64,000 nucleotides of DNA from Camarhynchus parvulus (taxonomy: Eukaryota > Chordata > Aves > Passeriformes > Thraupidae): contig NC_044572.1 of NCBI RefSeq assembly GCF_901933205.1, forward strand, positions 91,106,965 through 91,170,964. Reading direction: 5' to 3'. A program made the translations under genes and the position numbers. Below, one piece after another: positions 40,901 through 50,732 of the stretch. The notes under the pieces are model-generated. The model searched no databases. It was given only the letters and a program-made list of their open reading frames with translations, and was not told the DNA's origin. How positions within the stretch are numbered: the stretch's first letter is position 1; each line of letters begins with the position of its first letter.

Positions 40901-43230
40901 ATAGTATTTCATTGTTCCAAGAGGTTGTCCTGATGAGATTTTAAACTTTTTTTTTTTTTTTTATCTCATAGGACCACTTAGGTGCTGGATATAATGGAGA
41001 AGCAGCACTAGAATATTCCACAGAACAGCCTGGCCCAACTTCAGCAGATATTAATGACTCTGACACTGGTAATGTTGGCTTTGCGGTCTTTAATATGATT
41101 TAATCTTAACATTGAACATTGCATAAATGATAGTAAGCCTTTCTTCCTGCTTTTCCAAAAGCAGTGGTTAAGAGCAGAATAACGCCAGAGTCAAGTAGCA
41201 TAAATGAATAATTTGGGGTTTTCCCCCATCCTCTACTAATATTAGAAAGAGAAGACAATTAAAACACATTGGTCCTACTTAACTGTAGGATATGGGCAGA
41301 AATTGAGTCAGTACCAACTCTGACTGGCCTGTCCTCTGTGTTCAAAGGCACCTGTTTCTAAGGAGACTTTCAAAGTCTCTTTGGCTTTTTTTTTCCCCCA
41401 ATATTTTTTTCCCTTCTTGATGGAGGAGATGTTTCCTGCAGGTTTAGTCAAATCAAGATGTTAGTAGAAAGTTATGTGGCATAGGATGGATAATTCTCTT
41501 TAATACCTGAATACTTCAGCTACTTGGTCTCAGTATTTCTGATTAATTTTTTCAAAAAATCCTGGATTTCTTGGAGGTCATTTTCTTCTGATAGAAACAA
41601 ATGGCTGTTTTTCTTAAACTTAGGAAGTACAACCCTATGCTTGGAAAGCCAAGATACCTGGAATACTAGTGAAGCTATTTTGTATGACTTTTTTTTCTGT
41701 ACTGTGTTAATTTTCTAGTTTTTCTAGAAAGTTTAGCTTTTGAAAACCTTAATTTTTACAATGGTAATACCAAAAATTGCAGTGACTTTGAATATATGAG
41801 ATTTGAGACTTTTATTCTGTTTCTGTAAGTGTAATGGAAATAGCTTTCACCTACCTCCCCACCCTTGTTTCTCCAGGATTTTCTGTAACTGGACAGCATT
41901 CCTGACTCTTGGTAGTTTGAAAATGCAGCAAAGTCAGGTGTGATCAGTACCAGCAATGCTGCTGTGCCACACTGGACATGCTTGCTTTGAAAAGCCCTGT
42001 TTAGAGAAATAAGTGGTGAAGGCTCTTCAGAATCCTCTTTTACTGAAAAACAGAATTTCCCTTGTTTAGACTACTCAAGCAGCTGGTCAGCTAAGCAGTT
42101 CTTACCAGCCAATGAAGATGAAGCCCAGAACTTTTCAACTGGCTCTTTGGAAACAGCATATGAGAACAACATCACGACTGAATTTTTGAAGAGTGTAAGA
42201 AACATGAATGCTGAGGAAGTTACTGACACCCTGCACAAAATAGCAGCATCAAATCCAGCTTTCAGAGGTAATTTGCATACAAATGTACACACACACATAC
42301 ACGTATATAAACATATACATAGCATCATTTATTAGCTCTGGGAAATATTCAGGACTTATATGGGTCAAAAAACTTTCAGGTATTAGGGAGGGTTGAAGAG
42401 AATTCTTTTTTCTCACCCTCTAACTTTTGCAGGATCCAGTTTAGGAATGGTAACTTGGAATAGCCACTTTCCCATACAGGCATTAGTAATTGCTGATTTT
42501 TTTTTTTTTAATTTTTCTCTCATTTTTGCATAGTAACATTTGCATGGCAAGAGACAGTAAACTAAAACCAAATATATTGTTGTTAAAAAATTAGAATCTT
42601 CTCTGAGCTATAAGTGGAGAAATGCTAGTTTTGTGAATACCAGCAGTGAAGAATTTTTTTTATTTACCAGTTCCTGAAAGAAGTACATTTGCACAGAAAA
42701 AATAGAAATAATAATGAATATATATGAAAATATAGATATATTAATATAGAAATATATATGAAAATATAGAAATAATAATGAATCAGAGACAAGTAGTCTC
42801 CCTTTTGCTTACAACTTTCTAATAAGTGTCAGCTAATAAACCTTCCCATGTTTTCAGTCAACTACTGCTCTCTCTTCAGAAGCTTCCTGTGTATGTTTCT
42901 AAGCTTCTCAGAGTGTGTTACCTCACAAAGGTTAAAAAAGGAGCACTAAAGATGAGTACATTTGTAAGAAAGCTTACAGTTTCCAGGCACGTACTGATTG
43001 TTCTCCATTAAGGTATTTTTCTTTTAATAAGGAAAGATCCAAAACTCATCTCAGCATCTGAATGTTTCAGTATAACATGTATTTTTAAATGAATTTTATC
43101 ATAAATTTGCTTGTTTTTTGATTTTGTTTGTTTTTTTGCCTTTAACTAAGGAATTGATATACCAAATGTTATAAGGATCCTGACTGAAAGTGGAACTCTG
43201 AGGGGACCAAGCAATGGCAGCACACAGTGA
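25930..43230 (+). CDS. Uncharacterised two-zinc-finger (U1/matrin-type) nuclear protein
   Basis: I assembled 17 coding exons with GT/AG borders and continuous phase: 25923-25980 (ATG 25930), 26848-26916, 27391-27421, 28518-28577, 29133-29183, 29490-29570, 30283-30419, 32239-32361, 33870-33912, 34803-34916, 35277-35391, 37407-37452, 37743-37802, 39846-39953, 40972-41068, 42070-42267, 43151-43230 (TGA). They sum to 1464 bases, 487 residues. Finger 1 (about residues 15-37) is C-x2-C-x12-H-x5-H; finger 2 (about 133-155) is C-x2-C-x11-H-x5-H in ECQLC...GLSNMFMHVCGSKH. Both have the U1-like/matrin spacing seen in many RNA-binding nuclear proteins. Then come a basic stretch, an acidic Glu/Asn-rich linker (about 250-350) and a helical C-terminus ending GIDIPNVIRILTESGTLRG plus a short tail. 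A at -3 and G at +4 support the start. I cannot name the family; the exon model is strong, the function unknown. Confidence 0.85.
26848..26916 (+). other. Exon with most of zinc finger 1
   Basis: The previous exon ends NPFYCN and this one opens ICKIWCSS, so the intron at 25981-26847 splits the finger between its two cysteines at phase 0. The histidines lie in QTHFLGAKHRT. The following exon (27391-27421) adds VEEALKTHGM. Confidence 0.85.
28230..28331 (+). mobile_element. tRNA-derived SINE with CR1-like tail
   Basis: The head AGCATGGTGCTAATGACACC followed by GGGTTCATTCC matches the anticodon arm and B-box half of a tRNA-Ile (AAU). The tail GACTTGATGATCCTTGTGAG, TCCCTTCCAACTCAG is a CR1 3' end. 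This arrangement fits the passerine SINE class TguSINE1, recalled from memory. The A-box half is missing, so the copy is 5'-truncated. Confidence 0.7.
28518..28577 (+). other. Duplicated coding exon, copy 1
   Basis: Encodes IKTEGSLGKKLKTPVKRPDF, then a split glycine. Two AG acceptors nine bases apart (exon starting at 28518 or 28527) are both in frame, so the exon may be 60 or 51 bases. Donor is TTTTG|GTAAGA. Confidence 0.8.
29133..29183 (+). other. Duplicated coding exon, copy 2
   Basis: Encodes GSCLGKKVKAPVKLPDF. The upstream AG of copy 1 is absent here (TTTTG in place of TTAAG), so only the AAAACAG acceptor is available and the exon is 51 bases. Together with copy 1 it gives the protein a tandem basic motif, GKK-x-K-x-PVK-x-PDF. 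Confidence 0.8.
30283..30419 (+). other. Exon with zinc finger 2
   Basis: A 137-base exon encoding the whole second finger and its flanks: GLNYIIEYRTKDNVPFLY, then the finger, then RLAYL. The exon keeps all four metal ligands and has no stop, against AT-rich introns on both sides. Confidence 0.85.
31470..32010 (+). mobile_element. CR1 LINE 3' region, degraded
   Basis: This follows the CR1 3' order: AGCCTGGGGGTCCTGGTGGA, CCAGTGGAGAGCTGCCAAGA, TGGCTGGAGAAGAAAAAG, then CATTGGAGCAGGTCGTCCAG. It lies in the intron between the finger-2 exon and the next coding exon (30420-32238). The canonical 3' octamer tail is lost. Confidence 0.8.
36560..36583. repeat. (ATTT)n microsatellite
   Basis: Five to six ATTT units in an intron of the zinc-finger gene. 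Confidence 0.85.
42715..42785. repeat. AT-rich imperfect tandem repeat
   Basis: Units built on AATAATAATGAAT and ATATATATGAAAATATAGA recur twice in the last intron of the zinc-finger gene. Confidence 0.75.
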
Positions 43231-43350
43231 CATGGTACTTAATAGAGATAATGTAGCAATGTTTACTTTCTGTAAGTTTGTTGTTTTACTTCATTTGACC
43301 TCAGTGGAGTTATTTTGTTTTACATTTAAGTTTTGTACAGTGTTTTTTAT

Positions 43351-43356
43351 ATTAAA
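43351..43356 (+). terminator. Candidate polyadenylation signal of the zinc-finger gene
   Basis: ATTAAA lies 120 bases after the stop codon, followed by a T/GT-rich stretch (CTTGCTTTTGATGTTCTTG). Further hexamers lie downstream, for example AATAAAA near 44150 and AATAAAG near 44803, so longer 3' UTRs are possible. Confidence 0.45.
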
Positions 43357-43499
43357 TTAATAACTTGCTTTTGATGTTCTTGTTATTTATTTTTCCATTT
43401 AGCTGAAAGTTCTATATTGTGGAAGGGTGGTAAAGCTCATGCTCATTCTTTCTGTGTTAAGACAGCTTTTTAAAACAGGTAAACTTGCTTTCCTCAGTA

Positions 43500-43557
43500 T
43501 TATTAAATACTGTACATTAAATACTGTACATTAAATACAGTATTATTAAATACTGAC
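43500..43557. repeat. Fourfold tandem ATTAAATACTG repeat
   Basis: About four units of 13-14 bp, each holding ATTAAATAC, sit just after the zinc-finger gene. Every unit contains the ATTAAA hexamer. Confidence 0.85.
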
Positions 43558-43559
43558 AG

Positions 43560-45850
43560 TCTGAACTTTTCTTTTTGTTGATTCTTTTACAAAGAATTAT
43601 CAGCAGAATGAACTACTGCACTCAGCAGTACAAACTCATCCTACAACAAATGCTTGGAAGTTATTCCCTGTGGCTGCTGGGACTGACTAAAAACCCTTTC
43701 CCATATAAGGGTTATGAACAAGTCTCCATATCTTTTTCTTAATAAGATTAAAAATAATAATAAAAAGTCAGCGCTGTCAGTCTCATGCTGAGATGAGAAG
43801 TGCTTGGATTATAGCAGATTTAGGGAGCATAGAAGGTCAGCAAAGTTAGTAGAAGTTTGCAAATTTAGAGATATTTCCCAACAGGAAATATAAGCAGGCT
43901 CTGGCTAAGAGGCACTGATGCGGTGGCAAAAGTATCTTTTGTCTTTTATCCTGCCAGTATGAGAATGAAATGAAAGCTGGCTTACACTGTCCTTCAGGCT
44001 CTTTTAACATGAGCTTTTTTTCCAGCTGAAGTAGTACTGGTTCTGATTGAATGTACATGTCTATATATTAATGACTTCTACTTTTGTAGGAGGGTGAAAA
44101 AACATTTTGAATAGTTATAGATTAGTTTGCTTGGGAAAAAATATTTTTTTTAATAAAAGTGATTAAAATTCAATTCCTGCTTGTAATGCTGGGTAGCATT
44201 CAGTGGTTCTAATTAAAGCTCTTCAGCTTTGCAGCCAAATACTGATGTAACTTAGACATGCTGGGGCCAGATGGCAAATGAACTTTTTAGTGTTAACTTA
44301 CATTTTTTTTTGAGATCTGGGTGGAATTTGAGAATTCTCATCCTGATGGTTTCACATCTTCATACCATGGAATGCAAGATGCAGTAAAACTAAGGTAACA
44401 AAGAAAGCAGCAACAAAATGTATGAGTTTTATTATGTGAATGGACCCAGGAAGGAAAACAATTCACAGAAAAATTAAAATACTGTGTTTTAAAGAAACTC
44501 TGAGGAATTTCTGGAATGGCATCTAAATCTGTTCTTCACAGAGACAGAGATGGAACCAGAGTTCTTACAGTTCATTTACTCTGTATAGGAACAGTGTTAA
44601 TGCCTGCTCAATGGAGGTGAACTTAATCAGTAAAAATTCAGAATTCTGAAAATAAAAATAGAAACATCTTTTTCCTGTTTGTTTTCAAGATGCAGAACAA
44701 TCTTTGTATTAAAATAACAAAATCAGAATATTCAGCTGTTGTAAATGGCCATCTCTGAGACAGCTTCTTTTTCCTCTTACTGTGGAATCATTCCAAGTGG
44801 AAATAAAGTTACAATAAAGTTGAAATAACTTGGATCTGAGGTGGATTTTTTTGCTTGGGTGCAGGAGGAGCGTGCTGAAAAAGGAGAGACCCCTAATTCT
44901 GTAGTACACTGACATAAAATGGTTGGATGGTGTGCTGCAGAGTGCTGCTGTGCTTCTCAAAGAGAGCTGAGAAACCTGAACTGGGTAAGAGTCATCAAGT
45001 GGAAAAGTTTTCAAAGAACACAGTCCAACATAGTCCATTCAGCTGTACAATTATTTTTATTTTTTCCTTTCTTACCTGGTGCAAATAGAGGAAGAAGCAT
45101 TGTATTATTTTGTTCTTGTATCTGCCTCTGTTTTGTGATGGCTTGGTGTATTCTTATACTAATGGAAAACTGTATATTTGTTCCAAAACACATTTTAATG
45201 TTTTACTTGTGCCAGTACTGCACAGTAAGGGAAAAAAGAAGACACTATCTTTACTGATAATACTTAAACAATGCTGTTGGCTGTATTTAATATTAAACAT
45301 CTTTGGTTTCTCACTATAACAGCAAGGCAGACTTCTGAGGTAACTAGAGAATTAATAAAATTAAAAGTTAAGCAATAACAAAAATTAAACCAAGAGAAAA
45401 TTAATTTTCTGTAAAGCTTCATCAAGTTTTGTAAATATTTTACTGAGACCAGAGGGCTTCGAGGAAATTATTTTTAACAAAAAGGTGCAGAACTACTCCT
45501 CACAGAAGGCAGAAAGGAGAAGGGAGAAGGGTGTTCACAGGTTAATTGACAAGAAATGAAAAGTCTAGAGCATGCAACTGCAGAGTTACTGTCTCATGTT
45601 AATTGAGACATTGTAGACAGGTGTGGAACATCCTCCTTGTTTGTTGCTTCCTGGATCTCCCAGAGTTTAGCACTCTCTTTCTGATGTGGGAATTCATTAC
45701 CCCTTTGGAGCAGCAAGCTTTATCTGGGTATGCACGTACAAAAGCCTGCAGCATGCCTGGTGGTTTGTATGTGAAATAATAACCTCGTGTGTGTGAAATA
45801 ATAACAATAACCTCAAATGCCAATGCTGACTCTGCAGTGCCTTCACTGGA
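43560..45850. other. Intergenic or 3' UTR DNA, no gene seen
   Basis: AT-rich sequence with several AATAAA/ATTAAA hexamers, which could belong to extended 3' UTRs of the zinc-finger gene. No exon or bounded repeat recognised. Confidence 0.4.
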
Positions 45851-46245
45851 AGAATCACAGAATCAAGTAGGTTGGAGAAGGCCTCAGATCAAGCCTAACC
45901 CATGACCCAATACCATCATGTCTACTAAACTGTGGCACTCCGGTCTTTCCTTAAATACCTGCAGGGATGGTGACTCCATCACCTTCCTGGGCAGTCCATT
46001 CCAATGTTCAACTCTTTTTCAGTAGAGAAGTTCCTCCTGATGTCCAACCTCAACTACCCCTGACACATCTTAAGACCGTGTCCTCTCATCCTGTTGCTGA
46101 TTGCCTGGGAGAAGAGGCCGACCCACACCTGGCTACACTCTCCTTTCAGGTGGTTGTAGAGAGGGATAGGGTCCCCCCTGAGCCTCCTTTTCTCCAGGTT
46201 AAACACCCCCAGCTCCCTCAGCTGCTCCTCACAGGACTTGTGCTT
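45851..46245 (-). mobile_element. CR1 LINE 3' end, minus orientation
   Basis: Read on the plus strand it starts AGAATCACAGAATCAAGTAG and passes through CCTGGGCAGTCCATTCCAAT, CTCATCCTGTTGCTG and CTCAGCTGCTCCTCACAGGA, the reversed order of a CR1 3' region. About 390 bp remain. Confidence 0.9.
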
Positions 46246-46330
46246 ATCTGGGTGCTGGTTATTATTAATGCATTCTTCTTTCTGCTGTGGTGCCCGAGCA
46301 GCCATGCTTCAGGGGGAGGGAGTTCACCTT

Positions 46331-47170
46331 CACAGAACCCCAGAGTAAACCAAGGTGGAAGGGACCCACAGAAATCACCGAGTTCAGCTGCTGGTTGGGG
46401 GTATATCCTGCACACGACACCCCAAGAGCTACACCATGTGCTTGAGAGCCTTGTACAAACACACCTGAACTCAGGCTTGGCGCTGTGATCACTCCCCTGG
46501 GGATCCTGTTCCAGTGCCCAGCTACCCTCACCATGAAGAACCTTTTTCTTACCTCCAACCTGTGAAAAACGCCAATCACTTGTTTTTAAAATTTTAAAAG
46601 TTTAATAGTAATAAAATGGTTATAAAAGTAGTAATACAATAGAGTAATAATAATTTAGACAATTTGAATTAGGACAATATGACACAATAGACACAAAGAG
46701 TTATGCACGTCCGGGTACCTTTTTCTGGGCAGCACAATTGCATATTCATACACCACATACATGATGCATAAATTCCATTCAAACACAGGATTCTGTCTGG
46801 TCATCGCCAACTTCTTCCTCTGAATCCTAACAGCGCCTTCGAGGTGGGAAGAAGTTAGTTTCTTCTGATAAGAGGGCAATAAATTCTCTTTCTCTGAAAG
46901 ATTTAGGTGTCCTGTGGCTGCTATCACGCCGCGAGTCCTTTCTTTAAAAAAGTATCCTACATAGCATCGTTTCTATTTTAACATTTTTTTATAACCTAAA
47001 ACTGTATTTAACACACTACTTAAGAGAATTAATACAGCATTACTTTCTAACACAACAGATATCATATTCATTTTAATATTTGCGAAAAGCCAATCATAAA
47101 ATACGCAGTTTTTCACAAACCCAAACCTCCCCTGACACAACCTGGGGCCATTCCCTCGGGTCCTGCCCGC
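46331..47170 (-). mobile_element. CR1 LINE copy split by an LTR
   Basis: A second minus-oriented CR1 occupies 46331-46560 (CAGAACCCCAGAGTAAACC to TTCTTACCTCCAACC) and resumes after the LTR at 47118 with AACCCAAACCTCCCCTGACA and CCATTCCCTCGGGTCCTG. The right part continues the CR1 order after the left part, so one CR1 was interrupted. Its right end fades into the TEX10 CpG island. Confidence 0.85.
46561..47117 (-). mobile_element. Solo LTR inserted in a CR1
   Basis: It starts TGTGAAAAACGCCAATCAC and ends CAGTTTTTCACA; the terminal 9 bases (TGTGAAAAA and TTTTTCACA) are an inverted repeat. A 4-bp duplication AACC flanks it (46557-46560 and 47118-47121), as in gammaretrovirus-like (ERV1) elements. 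An ATTAAA in minus-strand sense near its left end suggests minus orientation. From memory it closely resembles a frequent songbird LTR. It is 557 bp with no internal region, so a solo LTR; the 90-codon minus-strand frame inside it is not a gene. Confidence 0.9.
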
Positions 47171-47179
47171 CGGTCGCCA

Positions 47180-48130
47180 CAGAGAAGCGATCAGTGCCTG
47201 CCCCTCCTCTTCCCCTCACGGAGCCGCAGTCTGGGCGCTGCGTTCCCGTCGGGCCGGGGGCGCCGCCGGCACCCCCGGGGCCGCCCCTCCTGCAGGGGGC
47301 GCCAGCGCGCGCGGCCGCGGCGGAAGCGCGCGTGCCCCCGGCGCGCGGGGCGGGCGCTGGCGGCGCTACTCACGTGGGCGGCCGCTTCCGGGCAGGCGCT
47401 CGGCGGGGGCGGAAGCGGGGCTGGCGCTGCCGCGCGCGTGGTTGGTGAGTGAGGGAGCGAGCGGCCGCGCGCGGGCGGGGCGGGAGGAGGCGGACGGGGA
47501 GCGGGATCGCGATTCCGAGCCCGGCGCGGTCCCTCTCGGTCCTGCCCTGCTCGCCGGGGCCGCCGCGCTCGCCCGGCCCCTGCGCCAAGGGCCGCCCGCC
47601 TTTTGTGCGACCCGCCCTCCCCTCACGTTCCTGCGCCAGGGAGGCGGCGGGAAAAGCGGGAGCCGCGGCGGCGCGGGCCGGGTGCCGCTCCCGGGGAAAC
47701 CGGCGGCATCGTCTCCGTTGCGCGCCGCCGCCTCTGCCCCACCTCCCCCGGCGGCTTCTCCTCCCCGCCGCTCCCGCCTCGCCCGGCGCTGCCGGGGGCC
47801 GAACTCGCGGCCTCCCCGGCGGCGGGTCGGCACTGACGCGCCTTTATTTGAACGCCTCGCAGAGCGACTGGAGCGGGGCGGAGGGAAGCGGCACTCGGGG
47901 AGCGAGCCGAAGGATGTCCCGGGACGGCGAGGAAGGCAGCGTGACCGCCTAGACCCGCGGGAGGAGCGGCCGCTCCGGCGCTCGGGTACAGCGAGCGCGG
48001 CGCGGGGTCGGGCGGTGCGGTGCGGTCCGGTGGCGGCGGCGGGGGATGCGCTGCCGGCGCGGGAGCCGCGCGGAGGTGATCGCCTGTAAGTATCGCTGTG
48101 CTGTGCCGGGAGAGAGCTCGCCCGCGGGGA
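47180..48130 (+). promoter_or_regulatory. TEX10: TEX10 CpG-island promoter and 5' UTR exon
   Basis: About 950 bases of dense CpG sequence precede TEX10. Two strong donors could end a noncoding first exon: GTGGTTG|GTGAGT (exon end 47444) and TCGCCT|GTAAGT (exon end 48085). Either would splice to the coding exon at 50724. A 300-codon minus-strand frame and 167-215-codon plus-strand frames here reflect GC content only. Confidence 0.75.
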
Positions 48131-48260
48131 GATCCTTACCAGATCGCAGGAGTCGGTTAGGGCGTGTGCCTTGCCTTCGGGTTTCTCAGGATTTTCCTGA
48201 CTGAGCAAGGTTGTGAGGTTCCCGAAGGATGCCGCTTGAGAGCTGCGAGGGAATGAAACC

Positions 48261-48312
48261 AGAATCATTTAGTTGGAAAAGAGCTCCAGGATCATCGGGT
48301 CCTACCTGTAAC
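48261..48312 (-). mobile_element. Short CR1 3' tail fragment
   Basis: AGAATCATTTAGTTGGAAAA, GAGCTCCAGGATCATCGGGT matches the reversed tail of a CR1 3' end. Only about 50 bases remain, in TEX10 intron 1. Confidence 0.65.
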
Positions 48313-48508
48313 CAAATGTTTTTTCTGAGCCTGAGATGAGGGTGCCCGAGTGACATCGGAAGTGGTCTCTGAAAAGCGATGCATGCTACTTTATGTTTAA
48401 GGAACCGTGCATCAATTGAACGTTGTTTTAATGTTTTGGATTGTAAAACCGTGTTAGTGCTTAACTGTTAAGTGCTCAGTCTTGCTGGAGGAGGGCCAGG
48501 TGAAAATA

Positions 48509-48892
48509 CACAGAATCACAGATTAATTAGGGTTGGAAGGGACTTCTGGAGATCATTTAGTCCAGTCCTCCTGCCAAGGCAGTATAAACTAGAGCAGGTG
48601 ACATAGGAATGCATCCAGGTGGGTTGGCTTGTCTCCAGAGACCTTCCTGGGCAGCCTGTTCCAGTGCTCTTAGACCCTTAAAGTAAAGAATTTCTTCTTC
48701 GTGTTGAGGTGGAATTTCTTGTGTTTTGGTGTATGGCTGTTGCTCCTCATCCTGTTGCTGGGCACCACTGAAAACACTCTGGCACCATCCTCTTGGCACC
48801 CATCTTGGAGAAATTTAAACGCAATAATGAAATTCCCTCTCCGTCTTCTCCAGACTAAACAGGCCCAGCTCCCACAGTCTCTCCTCGTAAAA
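48509..48892 (-). mobile_element. CR1 LINE 3' end, minus orientation
   Basis: Plus-strand order: CAGAATCACAGATTAATTAG, GGTTGGAAGGGACTTCTGGA, CCTGGGCAGCCTGTTCCAGT, CTCATCCTGTTGCTGGGCAC, CTTCTCCAGACTAAACAGGC. It is a well-kept 5'-truncated CR1 in TEX10 intron 1. Confidence 0.92.
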
Positions 48893-50723
48893 TGCAGTTT
48901 GTGTCCAAGGCAGTTGTTTCAGCAAGAAGTTTCATTGAAATGGTTACATAATTTCATCAGCTGCAGACAGTTATGCCTGATGTCTTATTATATAGCCGCT
49001 GTGGTGCTTACATCCTTATATTTTGTAACGATTTTATCCTTTGGTATGGCATGGTACATATGAATTGGAAACAGATAGGCTTAGATTACCAGTTATTCTC
49101 AGAATATTTATTGTGAGGTAAACTGTGCTGCTTTTAGTAGGAGAAAGGATATTTTACAAGCCTCCTCCTTTAAAAGAACGTAGTTGACTCTGTTCAGTTG
49201 TGTGCACACCTGTATTGTGAATTTTTTATGCTGATTGGGAGCCAGACATCTACTCCTGTAAAAGCAAACCTTGGAAGTGGAAATTATTTCTATGCCAAAA
49301 GCTTCTAGCTGTTTCTATATATCAAGTGGTGAAATTCTTGTAATTCTTTCCTAAAAAGATGCATACGGTAAAAATCAAACATTTATAAAGCCATGGTTGT
49401 TGTAGTTGGACACGAAAGGACTTTTTCTTTTGGCACCAGGCTCCAAGTTTTATAAAAGCCTTTTAAGTTGATAGGAAATTGCACTTCAGTTAAAGTCTTG
49501 CATATAATTTTTAACCTAGTGTGTGAAAAGCAGAAATTAAATTGTAGTCACATGTTGGTGTAATCAGTTGTTTAAATTGTTTTAAAAATGATAGAAAATG
49601 ACAGGTTGTTTTAAAACATTTTTAATGATTATCCTGATGATGTATATATGAAATACTCTTGTACAGCACAAATTTCAACTTGAAGTCCATTGGGAAAATC
49701 AACTGTAGGAATGATGATCGCATCCACTAGAAGGGAATCATTGTTTGGATGTGTTTTTTAGAAATTTCTCGGTTTAGTCAGTTGTATTGTTGGGATTTTT
49801 GGCTTGGGTTTTTCTTGATTCAGTTTTTTTGGTTGGGGAAAGTGGATGGTGGTTTGTTTGGGGATTTTTTGAGAGGATTAAATAAATCTGTGGTGTAGTG
49901 TTTGTTGGGACCTTTTCAGTGTGTTCATTTTTTTTAACTTGGTAGAAGTAAGTGTACTTCAGTATCAAAACAGGTAGAAGAAAACCAAAAAGCTGTTTAG
50001 AAACTTATGGGGGTTTTAATTGGTTTAGTTATTGTGCCTCTACTCCAGTATGTTTGTACAGCTTACAAGTACAGTGGCTCAGATATCTCATTTCTTATGC
50101 CTTATTAAAAATGTCTTTGTTTTCCTTTTTTTTTAGTCTGTAGTTGCCCATTTGACCTCTTCTTTCCCCCTACTTCTAGTTATATTTAAATGCACAGACT
50201 GGTATTTTCAGTGTAAGTTTTCTTAGGTGTTTTGTGTCCTTTTATTGGTGAAGGCCTGTTTAAACCTGTGATTGTCCTTGTGCAGGCTGTGTGCTGTTAG
50301 TGATGGACTTGGTGAGCAATATACAATTGAAGGGGAATGGTTCACTGAGCTCCTTGGCTTGACAAGAACTGAGTATGTAAAAAGTTGCTTTGTTGGCAGG
50401 AACTTTTTAAAACAAAACCAAATCAGCAACTTAATTCTTGGTAAAGCAGTGGCAGATGCAGATATCTGGATGCTTTATGATAAAGTAGTTCTCAAAGCAA
50501 AGACTGCCAAAGGAGGAGCAGAATGTTTTCTGGACACTGGAAGAGCAGCTGCATGGAATCAGTCTGCATGTCTGTTTAGTCTAGCATCTTGTCTCAGGAG
50601 TGGACACTCAGTTATGCATAGACAAAAGAATGAAAACAGTAGCTGTTGTTAGGAGGTTGCTGCTCTTTGGTGGAAAAACTACTTTTGTTTTGTATTTAAT
50701 CAGATTAAATTCTCTTTTTGCAG
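48893..50723. other. TEX10 intron 1, no exon seen
   Basis: The plus-strand frame at 50272-50652 (126 codons) begins near a possible acceptor (TTGTGCAG at 50285), but its 3' part (TTTAGTCTAGCATCTTGTCT) looks like an old interspersed repeat. I regard it as intron. Confidence 0.45.
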
Positions 50724-50732
50724 AGAATCAGA

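Noticed and set aside
45967..46488. 173-codon plus-strand frame
   Set aside because: It runs antisense through two CR1 fragments.
46655..46927. 90-codon minus-strand frame
   Set aside because: It is entirely inside the solo LTR 46561-47117; no retroviral gene accompanies it.
47366..48268. Minus-strand 300-codon and plus-strand 167-215-codon frames across the TEX10 island
   Set aside because: Same composition effect; several frames are open at once on both strands and none matches a known protein.
50272..50652. 126-codon frame just before the TEX10 start exon
   Set aside because: It is not part of known TEX10 protein, and its 3' part resembles an old interspersed repeat; a possible acceptor at 50285 is not enough.
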